In this document: piece by piece, positions 48,448 to 59,409 of the stretch | How the letters are laid out: every line of letters starts with the position of its first letter | Numbering within the stretch: the stretch's first letter is position 1 | Source of the DNA: Echinarachnius parma | Taxonomy: Eukaryota > Echinodermata > Echinoidea > Clypeasteroida > Echinarachniidae | DNA: 64,000 nt | NCBI GenBank assembly: GCA_037951105.1 | Contig: JBAMJV010008384.1 | Coordinates: forward strand, 1-64,000 | Direction of reading: 5' to 3' | Notes under the pieces: model-generated | Seen by the model: only the letters and a program-made list of their open reading frames with translations | The model's database searches: none | What the model was told of the DNA's origin: nothing | Program-made: the position numbers and the translations under genes

Positions 48448-48717
48448 CTCTGACAATGAGCCTGTACAATCCGCCCCGACCCGTTGATCTTTCATTACTA
48501 TAGTGGATCTCGTAAATTCCTCCATCAGAGCTTTGGATTGGGTTATCGAACATGAGTGTTAGAGAGCCTTGAGCTGAGGCGATGGGATCGCCGCCATCTT
48601 TCCTCCATAAGATTTCGCTGATCGATTGTGTATAGACCTTCAACATGCTAATGACCACTCCTATGTCGCCAACATTAACAGTCTTGGTGAAGACGCTGTC
48701 ACTAGGAGTAAATTTAG
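48448..48717 (-). CDS. Tie-like receptor exon: cysteine-free Ig domain
   Basis: The exon has 89 codons between a CAG acceptor and a GTATAC donor, with phase 1 at both ends. It contains VNVGDIGVVISMLKV, then ILWRKDGG, then SSDGGIYEIHY, and ends YRLIVRG across the junction. It reads as a V/I-type Ig fold without the canonical cysteine pair, as I recall for the second Ig domain of Tie receptors, which also runs into a LIVR-type linker before the first EGF. It is the most 5' exon I can support. A 2-nt partial codon shows that at least one more exon lies upstream. Confidence 0.8.
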
Positions 48718-48999
48718 CTGTGGAATATGAAACATAATGATACTTTTTTGAGTGATTGATGGATTTGTATTTTCCATTTAAAAATACAACAAGTAAAAAT
48801 ACAGATATTAACAGTGTGAACTGTTAAGGTGTGTCAACATGGCACTCCTGGCCTTCCATGTGGTCAATAGGTTACATTAACATACACTTATGACAATACA
48901 ATACACTTGATTAGATTATCTTTAATAATACAATGGCTTAAACTTACATAAACTACTAGTATTTCGTCGCCAAAATTCTTTCTCGGGCGAGATCGACAT

Positions 49000-49185
49000 G
49001 GTCGAGACCGACAAGACCGAGACCACTGGTTAGGTCGTGTAAGTGGGGGTGGGGTCATTGCCAAGACCGATAGTTTCCTGAGACCACTGATTTAGATGGC
49101 CGAATTCTGAATTTGGGGGGAGGGGGGGGGGGGGGGGTGGGGTGCATACGCACCCATCGCACCCCCTGGCTTCGGGCCTGAGTGG
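49000..49185. repeat. GAGACCGA/poly-G repeat copy
   Basis: GGTCGAGACCGACAAGACCG and a G run near 49,117-49,140, then GGTGCATACGCACCCATCGC. Same family as 28,720 and 29,775. Confidence 0.55.
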
Positions 49186-49529
49186 TGTTATGATGTTTCT
49201 TGACTGTATGATAGCGTTTGATAACGTGACACATTATTAGTTATTGGTAAAATCGAACAAATTAATTTTAAACAATTATTTATTAAGTGGGTTCAATCGT
49301 TTTTTTTATAGAAATGCTTGTGGACGTGCACATAATTATGGACGGCTTTTCACAAATGTTTTGTGTTGAGTGTTTTTGTATTTATAATTGTGGCAGAAGT
49401 GTTACCCACGAAGATAAGGCATAATTATTTAATAAAAGGTACTAATTTGATAAATAATACAAAAGTTCGTTGCATTGTAAATAATAAAAAATCGTTTAGT
49501 ATGCTGACGAAACTGTGATATAATTAGAT

Positions 49530-49860
49530 ATGGAAGTGGTGTGGCAAGATCGGTAGAGCGCGTACTTTCTGATCGTGAGACCCCGAGTTCGAACCCTGCC
49601 CACTCCGTTTGTCCTTCAGCAAGGCATTTAATCCACATTGCTGCTCTCTACCCAGGTGTATAAATGGGTACCTGGTCTTGTGAAAATTAGCTTGATGCAC
49701 CTATAGGGTTGCCCGCCGCTAGTATGCTCCCCGGGGAGTTGAGAATGTGTACAAGATAATTGTGCGGGTCTGAACTGTACCATATTACCAGGGGTAATAA
49801 TGCGCTTAGAGGCTGTTCTGCATTAGGCGCTATATAAGTGCGATATATTATTATTAATAT
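49530..49860 (+). mobile_element. tRNA-derived SINE
   Basis: The tRNA-like head is about 49,535-49,608: A-box-like GATCGGTAGAGCGCG and B box GAGTTCGAACCCTGC. The body follows (CTACCCAGGTGTATAAATGG), then a 3' end GGCGCTATATAAGTGCGATA running into a TATTATTATTA tail. The internal Pol III promoter and simple-repeat tail fit a SINE. Confidence 0.75.
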
Positions 49861-49861
49861 T

Positions 49862-50092
49862 TGAAGAACTCATTTGAAAAAGGGGTTAGATCCACTTTTT
49901 CAACTTTGGAGTAAAGCAGGTTTCTTTGTCAAACGTTGTACACATGCCTTGATTTTGAGTGAGTAAATTGTCCCAAAATTTGGATTCTACATAGTTACGT
50001 AGCTTATTAACGTACTGATATCGCTAACTAAGTTTTTAGGGAAAGTGGTTCTAACCCCTTTTGCAAATTAGCTCTTCATTTGATGATTCTGA
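49862..50092. mobile_element. Short MITE with GGGGTTAGATCCAC termini
   Basis: Left GAAAAAGGGGTTAGATCCAC and right GTGGTTCTAACCCCTTTTGC are inverted over about 35 bp. Related words occur at 46,860-47,010. Confidence 0.6.
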
Positions 50093-50869
50093 AGAATTAG
50101 TGAGATGGGTTATCGAAGAAGTAAATATATTTTTCATTATAACACCGGTCCATAGGTTAATTGGGACAACTCTTTAAAAGAGGATATGATAAACGAACAT
50201 TTAAAACACAGTGATGCTCTAATGAAATGTTTGAGGGTTTTTGTGGGTAAGATAATACAAAAATTGTACAAACTTAATTGAGCGGCAATAATTTAAAAGA
50301 TATAACAATTGTTTACATTTCATGGAAGAGAAGAATATTAGCATATTTTAGGATAGTAACGATAATATAATTGTTAATAGCCTTACAATTTTGATTATTT
50401 AGACGTCTGAACCAGTTCCAAATTATATCTTGAAGGAATTAACTTTGTAAAATTTCAACCAAAATCACTTGGATCTTTTTCCACTTCTCTTGCACCTTGT
50501 TGTTTAGCTCGAGGTTACAGAAGATAACATGTGTTCTGATTGTCTCCATATTTAATCATGGCTATAATAAATGCAAATTTAATTTGAGAGCTTCCATTTC
50601 CGACCGTCAAGAGTATCCGATTTTGGATACTTAATCGTCCATTGAATCTGAATTGGAATACTTCACTCGAACGATCGGGATAAAACCAGACATTAATTTC
50701 CCCTGTTATCACTAGATAAACTTTAATCTTTTTCTATGTAATTTTCACATATCATGCTCAATAATCATACAATAAAATTGGGATATGATTGAAGTCTCAA
50801 ACATTACTTTGGGGGAAAATAAGTTATTGACTCAATTTAAAAGAGGTGTTATTATAAATGAAGAATTCC

Positions 50870-51850
50870 GGCGCCCGTCAGTAAACAGAAGGAGTCGAGC
50901 GAAAATCGATACATTTGGAGCAAGTTTCGGTGCCCTGCGAACGTCGGCCGAACCCTATAAAAACGCAGCGGAGCCCGCAGCGATCGAGCAGACACCGGCT
51001 GTATTCCTGGCGAAAATGCCCTTTTGAGATCACAGAGAAGTCGGGCGGGCTCCGTTTCGGAGCTCGATCACTGGAGGCTCCGCTGCGCTTGTTAGGTGTC
51101 AGCCGACAATTGCAGGGCACCGACTGAGACCTGCTCCCAATTCAGCAATTTTCCAATGGCGAATTTAAAGGTCACAAAACTCATAAACAGGTCGCCCGTA
51201 TATCGCTCGGGCATCGGCAAACATTCGATCGGTATTCGGGCGGCAATACGACATTGTTGGCTTTAAAATTCGCGGCAGAGCATCGCGGGCGCCGCACGGG
51301 CTCCCTACGATACTCGAACGACCACCTCCCGTATCCCGCCCGACTTCGAGCGCGCTCCGTGCTGGTGTCGGGCCGGCGTCGGGCGGCTTCTACGGGCCCC
51401 GGCCGGGCTCCTCCTGTCAACTCGGAAATTTGACCCTTGGGGTATATAATCATATCCCTGCATTTTTACCGAAGAAATATGACGCGTACAGCTTGTTAAA
51501 TGTCATAATTATGTATTCCAGGCGGGGACGCGTCGCCAGGACGCCAGGCAGGACATCAGGCGGATCCATCCCGCGTGTCAGGCGGGCATCGACAGACCTA
51601 TTGATCATCGACCGAAATCGGACGGTGCCCGCCCTTATTATGTCAAGCATGGCTTCGACCTACTCTGTTTGTATACTGACGGGCATGACGGGCGCTGGGC
51701 GATTTCTGATCACTTGTGTTTAAAGGGCACCTCCCGAGCTCCGTCCAATTTGTCACAGGGTAGATTTCAAGCGAAACATACGCTCGATAAATCTGCCGGA
51801 GACCGTTGGATATGTGACGCAGGCCTAGACAACGTGCCAATTTGAATGAC
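50870..51850. repeat. GC-rich block with inverted repeats
   Basis: It is markedly more GC-rich than its surroundings. CGGTGCCCTGC (50,928) and GCAGGGCACCG (51,112) are inverted arms, flanked by GGAGCAAGTTTC and GAGACCTGCTCC. A second part (51,190-51,420) is rich in CGGGC/GCCCG. There is no consistent frame; it may be a non-autonomous element or a chimera of several. Confidence 0.5.
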
Positions 51851-52804
51851 CATCGACAAAAAGGTTTGCTCTTTGTGTCAAATCGAACGACAATCGTGAA
51901 AATTCGTATGCTCCGAGAGGGATTTTGAACGAATATGCACGAATTCGAATGCAGATGTGTTACGGCGATCGTTTGCTCCCATTATCTCTAGTTGAATGAC
52001 ACAATTACGAAATTGAGCGATAAAACGCATGATAATATGCATGTAAGCATGATATTTAAAAAAAAAAATATAATCGTGGGTTATTTCAAGCATTACACAA
52101 GTAAAAAAAATAAATTGTGGTTAGAGAAATCCTAAGATATATTCATGTTATTAAAGCAAGACATATTTTAATCTGTTCTTATGAAAATGGAAAAACAACT
52201 ATTTGTGACCTTATATCACAACACGACTGTTATGTTGCAGATAGAGTTCCTTTGTTATTAGCTGAAATAGTCAAATTTGGTTGAAAGTATGAGATTTAGG
52301 ATTTTTGCATTTCCTGAATGAAGGTTTCTTAATCTACCTTCTATGAACATTTGATCGGCATAAACCATGTTCAAGTATATATGTTTTTTCGTCGAATAAA
52401 CATTATAAGATTACAGCGCTTGAACGGACACCTATCTTTGAAGTGGCACATTTATCCTTTGTTTTAATAGTGCTTCAGCCATTTTCCAGATCTTAAGCGC
52501 TCATTTTCAGAGGGGTTTGCCTTATCTGAATATGACAAATTATATGCCATTTTAAAGGTAGTGAATTCTACTGTGATGTCATGTGAAAATCAGCATAATC
52601 ATTTTCCCAGACTTATTGGTCGTTTTGTGATGTAAGATCACTTTTTGATTGATTGGCAAGACTCTTTTATATCACCAGAAGTGTTTATGTGCATGGAATG
52701 ATGTTTTATCATTTAACTTGAAACAGATAATTATTGATAACCAACATTAAGACAATGAAAGTTAAAGTCTTACATAGAACATTAGCCTCGAAAGATGATT
52801 TATC

Positions 52805-53360
52805 TTAAAGTGATCCATGTAAAGTGTCAGATATTGCACAAACTGACATTTGAGACTTCAATCCTATATCAATATCATTGTAAAATAGAAAGATTTGTGA
52901 AAGTTTGAAAGAAAACGAACACTGTTTACCTAGTGAAAAAAACGAATATTGAGTTCATATTTTATCACCGAATACTGATGGTCTGTTGTAGATTTGTCGC
53001 AGTAATAATTATCCGTTTGATCTTGACGATATCCGCACCCGTGTATACAGCTACAGACGGTACGGAATTCATGGAATTTGCGCACGCTAGGCTCAAAGTT
53101 CAGTGGGTCGGGAAAATTTCCCACGCGCGCTCGCAGGACGTGTTCAGCGACGACAATTGTACTTTTTATCAAAACTGTTAGCTAACGGTTTTTAAATAAT
53201 GATTTTCAATGATAATTATCTTCATACTAAAGGGAAATTTGAAAAAATCGACCCCTATTTTATTCTTCTCTTAGCATAAGCTATACAACACGGCAGAAGA
53301 GAAACGAGGAAGCTCCAAGTATTTTTCGTGGAGTTAGACACTTTACCTGGATCACTTTAA
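52805..53360. mobile_element. TTAA MITE, family C, reverse orientation
   Basis: TTAAAGTGATCCATGTAAAG and CTTTACCTGGATCACTTTAA at the ends. Reverse complement of the 40,459 copy through most of its length. Confidence 0.76.
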
Positions 53361-53872
53361 TGGAAACAAAATGAATGTAAATAAATGTGATGTTTGTAAT
53401 TGTGTTTGTTTGCTTGTTTGTTTTTATTTCCGATTCAAAGTAAAAATACAACAAAAGTCATAACATTAATCATGAAACAATAATACAAAGATGTTAACAA
53501 AAGTCATATTACAGAGTTATAAATTAATAAATAGTATTTGTATGTTGCATATTATATAAAATTAATATCGGGAGGATAGCTCGTTTCAGAACCATCAACA
53601 CGATGGTTCTGTTCTTCCACGGGGTCCTATTGTGTTTGTACAACATTGCAAATGTTATTACGCTGTTAAGCGTAAACATGTGTTTTAATGTGTATGAAAT
53701 AAAACTTTGTATTGATGAAAGTCATTATAATTGGAGTGCATAATTTTGAAAATGAAATTGTTTATTAATTTTGTTTTATATTTCTGAGTTCGTCTTATAT
53801 ACAAATTAGTTTGAATTACATGATACAAACGATAAAAATTATAATACAAACAATTATTTCAAAACCAATGTA

Positions 53873-56800
53873 CTAGTAGGCTTGTTAAGAGGTGCGTCAT
53901 TGCATTTTTGGGTAAGAATCTTTTACTAAGCACACATACTCCTTGGATCAAAAGAAGAAAATTCATCCAAAGAGACACTCTGTAGGTATGCAAATTAGGC
54001 TAAATTTCCATAATTTATGCAAATGTACTAATATGAATGGCATATTCGATACAATTGAGTTTTTATTGGGATGTTTGAGAGAACATATTCCTGGGATCAA
54101 AAGAATAACATTTATCCAAAGAGACACTCTGTATCCATGCAAATTAGGCCTAATTTCCATAATTCATGCAAATTTATTCTTTGGAATAGGACATCCATAA
54201 AAATGGTGTATACATTGATATATTTGAGAGATCATATTCCTTGGATCAAAAGAAGAACATTCATCCAAAGAGACACTCTGTATCTATGCAAATTAAGCCT
54301 AATTTCCAAAATCTATGCAAATTTATTCAAGGGACTGGGATATTCCATAAAAATTGTGTTTTTATTGAGATATTGTGGGGAATAACATTTGAAAACTAGA
54401 CATTAAATTCGTCACTTTGACGAATTAGGTGATACGTATGTACCGTAAATTAGTCCTTTGACCTTTGACCTTCATTTACACTGTTAATAAATCATTTTCA
54501 TGATCTCCACCTATTTTGTATGACGTTCCGCTTATCAGGATCGAACCACGTTTCAAAATTCAACTTTGCATCTGTGAGAGTTACAGAGATACTGCAGAAT
54601 GACCATCTTGACCTTTGACCCTGATTTTCATAATGAAGACACTCTATTAGTTACTACATCCTATTTTACAAATGTTTAGCTCCTCAGATCTTTCAATGGC
54701 CCAATGATCAGCTCAATAGCGGTGATAATATCACATTTTCTGTACAATTAACATTTTGACCTTTGACCCTAATTATCATAATGAAGAATACATCTTCATG
54801 ATTTCAATACACATGCCGACTTACAACTTTGTAGCATTTGCCATGGTGGATCTTGTGTATAATGGACGAACCTGTATGACCTTTGACCCGTGTTTCACCA
54901 TAATGACAGCGTTTTTCTGAGTTGGTTTTTCTAGAAGCAGCAACCCGTAAGGAGTTACAAAACAAAAATACATGAACGGACTATCCTTAGTTATCGGAGA
55001 TTAGGACCCCTAGACTTCAATACAAAAATCAATATGATGCCATCACCTGAGCAAAAAATAAAGGACACAAAACTTTTTGCGCATGATCTCAGCTACAACT
55101 TTTTAAAATCGGGGAGAAATTCGAGCAGAATTTACAGAGTTATAGGCAACAATATATCGTAGAACATAGTCGGAAATAATGAAATCGCTCAAAACTGAAA
55201 ATGTTCACTTCACATTGGCATGTGATGACGTCATAGAGTCCGGTTGGCCAAAATGATGGATGGAATTATATCTACAACAGATAATAACATATTCATTTTT
55301 AAAAACTTTGACCGTGGATTTTAAAAATAATTATCAATTAAAAACAGGTCTATTCTGACTACATTTGCACATATTTTGCAAATAGCAGCACGAGCGGTTT
55401 TTAATGTTAAGCCCGCGCCAATTAACATATTTCTGGTCGGGAAGATCTGAAAACTGTTTTAACTCATTAGAAATGTTATTGGGTAGCCGTCCAACGTGAA
55501 CAAAATTAATTTCCTTGTTCCGTACGTGCAGCGCGCGGAAAAACGCGCGCGCATGCGCGTACGCGCGGACAATTGTGAAATGCTCGGAATGACCTGAAAC
55601 GTATAGAAAATTGGTTAGTTGGTCATTTGGAGCATTTTAAAATTGTTACTCGCGCGTATGCGTCCGTTTTCTGCACGAACGACACAATGACCCGTTTTGT
55701 TGCTCTTGACATGAACCTTTTATACACGAATTCTGGTTTAGAAATATCATTGCATAAGAAAGATATGGGCAATTGAATTATTTCACAAAATGGCGTCTCT
55801 ATGACGTAACAGGGTAGTGACGTCAAAGTTATTACCCATGTGCACAACTTCAGACCATGGTCTATATGTTTACCAAGTTTCATAATGATATCTCTGGCCA
55901 GTATTGAAAATACATTGCACACAAGAAATGAACAGAAATAATGAGAATTCAAAAGTTGAACGAATTTTGCTTCCACATTTGCGGTTTATTCGTCAACGGG
56001 AATGAGCACGGGAAATGATGATTCAGCATGATATCGTTACCATATCTTGTCATATGATAATTTGATATGTTCTGAAAAAGATCTTATCAAGATCGAGATT
56101 TGTAACATGACACGAATTATATAAACAAAGCACAGATGACCGTGTCATATCATGCGATTGTGGAAGCACCCGCTGAGTAATAACAAAAGGTGATACGCTA
56201 TACGTATCACCTAATAAATGACCCGGGTATAACAAGAACAGTGAATCAATCTTTGGTGGCCATCTAGCCCTTCAATTGCAAGATGGCATACTGTATCAAT
56301 GCCAATTACGCATAATTTGCATAAGTTATGCATTAGTGCTCACAAATGTGATATCTTAATAAATTGTTGTCTTCATTTTAAAACTTGACATCTTAAGGTA
56401 TACAAATATATAAAATCAAGTTAAATAACGCCAACAAGTTACTTTAGCTGATTATAGCCAGTCTTGGATGAAGTCATGTCTTGACTCAAATCTAAGATGG
56501 CCACCTGCAGCAATGTTCAGATTTACATATTTACCCAGTTTCTGAATATGAATGTCACTCACTTGCGCGAAATGTCTAATTGTATCATTTCATAGCAATT
56601 TCGACCCTTCCTTGGATACATTAATACAGATATATTTCAAAAGACACACCATATCAATGCCAATTACGCATAATTTGCATAATTTATGCATTAGTGCTCA
56701 TGAATGTGATATCTTAAGAAATTGTCGTCTTTATTGAAATAATATAGTAAGCATTGACGGGCATCTTTTCACTCCTATCCGAGATGGCCACCGGTCTCAA

Positions 56801-57857
56801 TGTTACAATTGGCATTCATGATTGCCTTTATACATTACTGGATAACGGTAGTATGACTAATTATCAACCACATTTGTTATACAGTGTTTGACACAATGAA
56901 CGGAAGATAAAATGATAAACATAACAAAATACAGTACATAGAACCAACTGTTTCATTTGCGTGTTCATTGTCATTGTCATTGTCATTATAAACAGAAAGA
57001 TAATGATTAGCGTCCATTTATCAGGTTGATAAGAAACATTTCATGAGAAAATATTATTTTCTCATGAAATATTATGTGAGCGAAATTGAAATACGTAACT
57101 TCCTGCTTTGTCTTATTTACAATTCTTTTTAACCAGTTTCATTGCAACCAAATTTGTTAACAAATCCAAGACAACTGCTGGACATTATTTAAATTTCAAT
57201 ATGTTAAAAGCAGAATCCTACATGGCATGTAGTTTGTGTACGTGCTGGATAAACAGATGCATACAGGGTAGTAATTGTAATCTCTTTGGATAAATTTTCT
57301 TCTATTGATCCAAGGAATATGATCTCTCAAACATGTCAATACAAACACAATTTTCATAGATATTCCATTCCCATGACTAAATTTGCATACATTATGGAAA
57401 TTGAGCCTAATTTGCATACATACAGAGTTTCTCTTTGAATGAATCTTTGGATAATTTGTCTTCTATTGATCCAAGGAATATGATATCTCAAAGATGTCAA
57501 TCAAAACACAATTTGCATAGATATTCCATTCCCATGAATAAATTTGCATAAATTATGCAATTTAGTCCTAATTTGCATATATACAGAGTGTCTCTTTGGA
57601 TAGATTTTCTTCTTTTGATTCAAGGAATATGTTATCCCAAATATGTAAAAAAAAACACCATTGGCATAGATTTCCCATTCACATGAATACATTTGCATAC
57701 ATTATGGAAATTAGGCCTTATTTGCATAGATACAGAGTGTCTCTTTGGATGAATTTTCCTCTTTTTTGATTCAAGGAATATGTATGCCAAGTTAAACAAT
57801 CGTACCCCAAATTGCAGTGAACACCCATATTTTGTGTCTTAACAAGCCTACTATACT
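53873..57857. mobile_element. 4-kb inverted-repeat element with tandem arms
   Basis: Ends are TAGTAGGCTTGTTAAGA (left) and TCTTAACAAGCCTACTA (right). The left arm (53,930-54,400) has about three to four copies of a 110-130 bp unit with CTTGGATCAAAAGAAGAA, CCAAAGAGACACTCTGTA and ATGCAAATTAGGC. The right arm (57,280-57,790) has the same unit in reverse. The centre holds the DR1 repeats and a second direct pair (TGCCAATTACGCATAATTTG near 56,298 and 56,658). No transposase. Confidence 0.72.
54450..54900. repeat. Repeats carrying TGACCTTTGACC
   Basis: TGACCTTTGACCY occurs at 54,459, 54,609, 54,757 and 54,877. Three are followed by TGATTTTCATAATGA-like text. This is the inverse of AGGTCA-A-AGGTCA, the DR1 half-site arrangement. 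It can be a plain tandem repeat or a receptor-binding array. Confidence 0.7.
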
Positions 57858-58029
57858 ATGAAAAGAAATAAAAGTGGAATTGAACAATTATTTTAATCGT
57901 TATTACTTTCGAAACAAATTGAAGCCAAATGACAGTATATAGAAACGTCCCATACAAAAGTTATGGAGTGTACGCTTTCATCACGCTTTCATCACGCTTT
58001 TATCGCCGACCGTGTGAAAGAATCGAACG

Positions 58030-58105
58030 AACATGGTGGCTAAGCGGTTAAAGTATCCACCTCAGGCACGGTAGGTCCCGGGTTCGAACCCAGACCGGGT
58101 CATAC
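58030..58105 (+). ncRNA. tRNA-like sequence, probably a SINE head or tRNA relic
   Basis: A-box-like TGGCTAAGCGGTTAAAG and B box GGGTTCGAACCC are well spaced. The acceptor stem and part of the T stem do not pair, so it is not an intact tRNA gene. Confidence 0.45.
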
Positions 58106-58599
58106 CAACGACTTAAACAATGATACATTCTTCCTTTTAACCAGGCGCTCGGTAGTTATAGAATGAAAAAGGGAAAGTTAATTACACGAGTTACCAGAGG
58201 ACTGGCCCCCTTCTATAGTTGAAAAAAAAACGTGTCAAATCCACTTTAGAGAAAGGGGAGAAAAAGAGTTTTTTTTTATTTCACAGATTCCCAATTGTTC
58301 TAATGCCAAGATATTGCAGCACAAGATACATCTATATCATAGGATCCCAAAACCACCCTTAAAACAAAATTTAGATTCCCTTCCCTTAAATAAATATTAA
58401 TTTGAATTTTTTTTTATTTTGTGGATTTAACACGTGTTAAATACAAACATGGATTAAACACGTTTTGGAAATGCACAATGAACCCCCATTATACAAATAC
58501 AGTACATGCGGATCTGGTTAACCCAACATATCGAGAACTTCTGGGATGATTTTTATCATACTTGGCCCAGGGGTGCACCCTGACAAGTAGATGAACTGA

Positions 58600-59400
58600 T
58601 AAGATTTTGGGTGAGATCCGGTCAAAGTCAAACGTCAAAGGTCAAATATCTTTCACATCCTCATCTAACAACATTAAGTCTACCAAGTTTCATCAAAATT
58701 GCTCAAAAACTGTGGAAGTAGTTCGCTCCAGAAGATTTACATACTTTTGGTGCAAAATTGTGGTTACCATAGCAAAATCTAATCCAACATTCACACAAAA
58801 TGTGTCTTGCATACCATTTCATGAAGAATATCAATTGTATTAATTCTGTTTTAGAATAGCTCAAACAATGCGAAAGTAGTTGGTTCCTCAAGGATTTTAT
58901 ATCAAAATTCCATATTTGTTGCAATATTGTGGTTACCATGGCAACGCCTTATCTATAAAACACTACACATATGTATTGCACAGCCTCACCTTAACAACAT
59001 TAAGTGTACCAAGTTTTATCAAAATTGCACAAAATCTGTGGAAGTAGTTCGCTTGGCCGCAAGATTTTCATATTTTTGTGCAAAATTGTGGTTGCCATGG
59101 TAACGCCTTATCAAACATTAACACAAAATGTTTATTGCACACTAGTACCACGAGAACATTAGTTGTATCAAGATTCATCAAAATTGCTCAAAATCTGTGG
59201 AAGTAGTTCGTTTCACAAATGTTTTACACTTTTGGTGCAAAATTGTGGTTATTATGGCAACGCCTTATCTAAAATTCACAAAAAATGTGTCTTGTACACC
59301 CTTACCTTTATAATATTAAGTGTACCAAGTTTCATCAAAACTGTAGAAGTAGTTCGCTCCACAAAACTTGTTTGCAACGGACGACCGACCACACGGGGTC
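58600..59400. repeat. Tandem array, about 160-bp unit
   Basis: Units hold CCAAGTTTCATCAAAATTGC, then CTGTGGAAGTAGTTCGCTCC, then GGTGCAAAATTGTGGTTACC and CACAAAATGTGTCTTGCA. Starts near 58,681, 58,850 (partial), 59,005, 59,165 and 59,325. Flanks on both sides repeat TTAACACGTTTTGGAAA. Confidence 0.72.
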
Positions 59401-59409
59401 AAAAATAGG

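Larger units (their letters stand above)
1318..48717 (-). other. Tie-like receptor gene (5'-incomplete), 14 exons, no kinase domain
   Basis: Fourteen minus-strand exons join into 2,585 nt, which is at least 860 codons plus a stop. Every junction is GT-AG. Most introns are phase 1; the exceptions are two phase-0 introns inside FN3 domains and one phase-2 intron in the tail. Domain order: Ig (no Cys), EGF x5, Ig, FN3 x3, TM, tail. The Ig-EGF junction ends LIVRG-C followed by RWGPPNC, and the second EGF carries FCLPDPFGC; both are, from family knowledge, Tie1/Tie2 hallmarks. By homology it would be a cell-surface receptor for an angiopoietin-like ligand. Unlike Tie1/Tie2 there are two additional EGF modules, and the last exon ends in a stop before any kinase sequence. 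The first Ig domain, signal peptide and promoter are not placed. Alternative splicing to kinase exons below coordinate 1 cannot be excluded. Confidence 0.85.

Noticed and set aside
50515..50712. Minus-strand 65-codon frame considered as the missing second half of Ig1
   Set aside because: It lies inside text shared with MITE-like sequence (near 40,500 and 50,400-50,800) and lacks the expected Y-x-C of an Ig F strand.
58030..58105. Functional tRNA gene (Leu- or Ser-like D arm)
   Set aside because: A and B boxes are good but acceptor and T stems do not pair. Listed only as tRNA-like.
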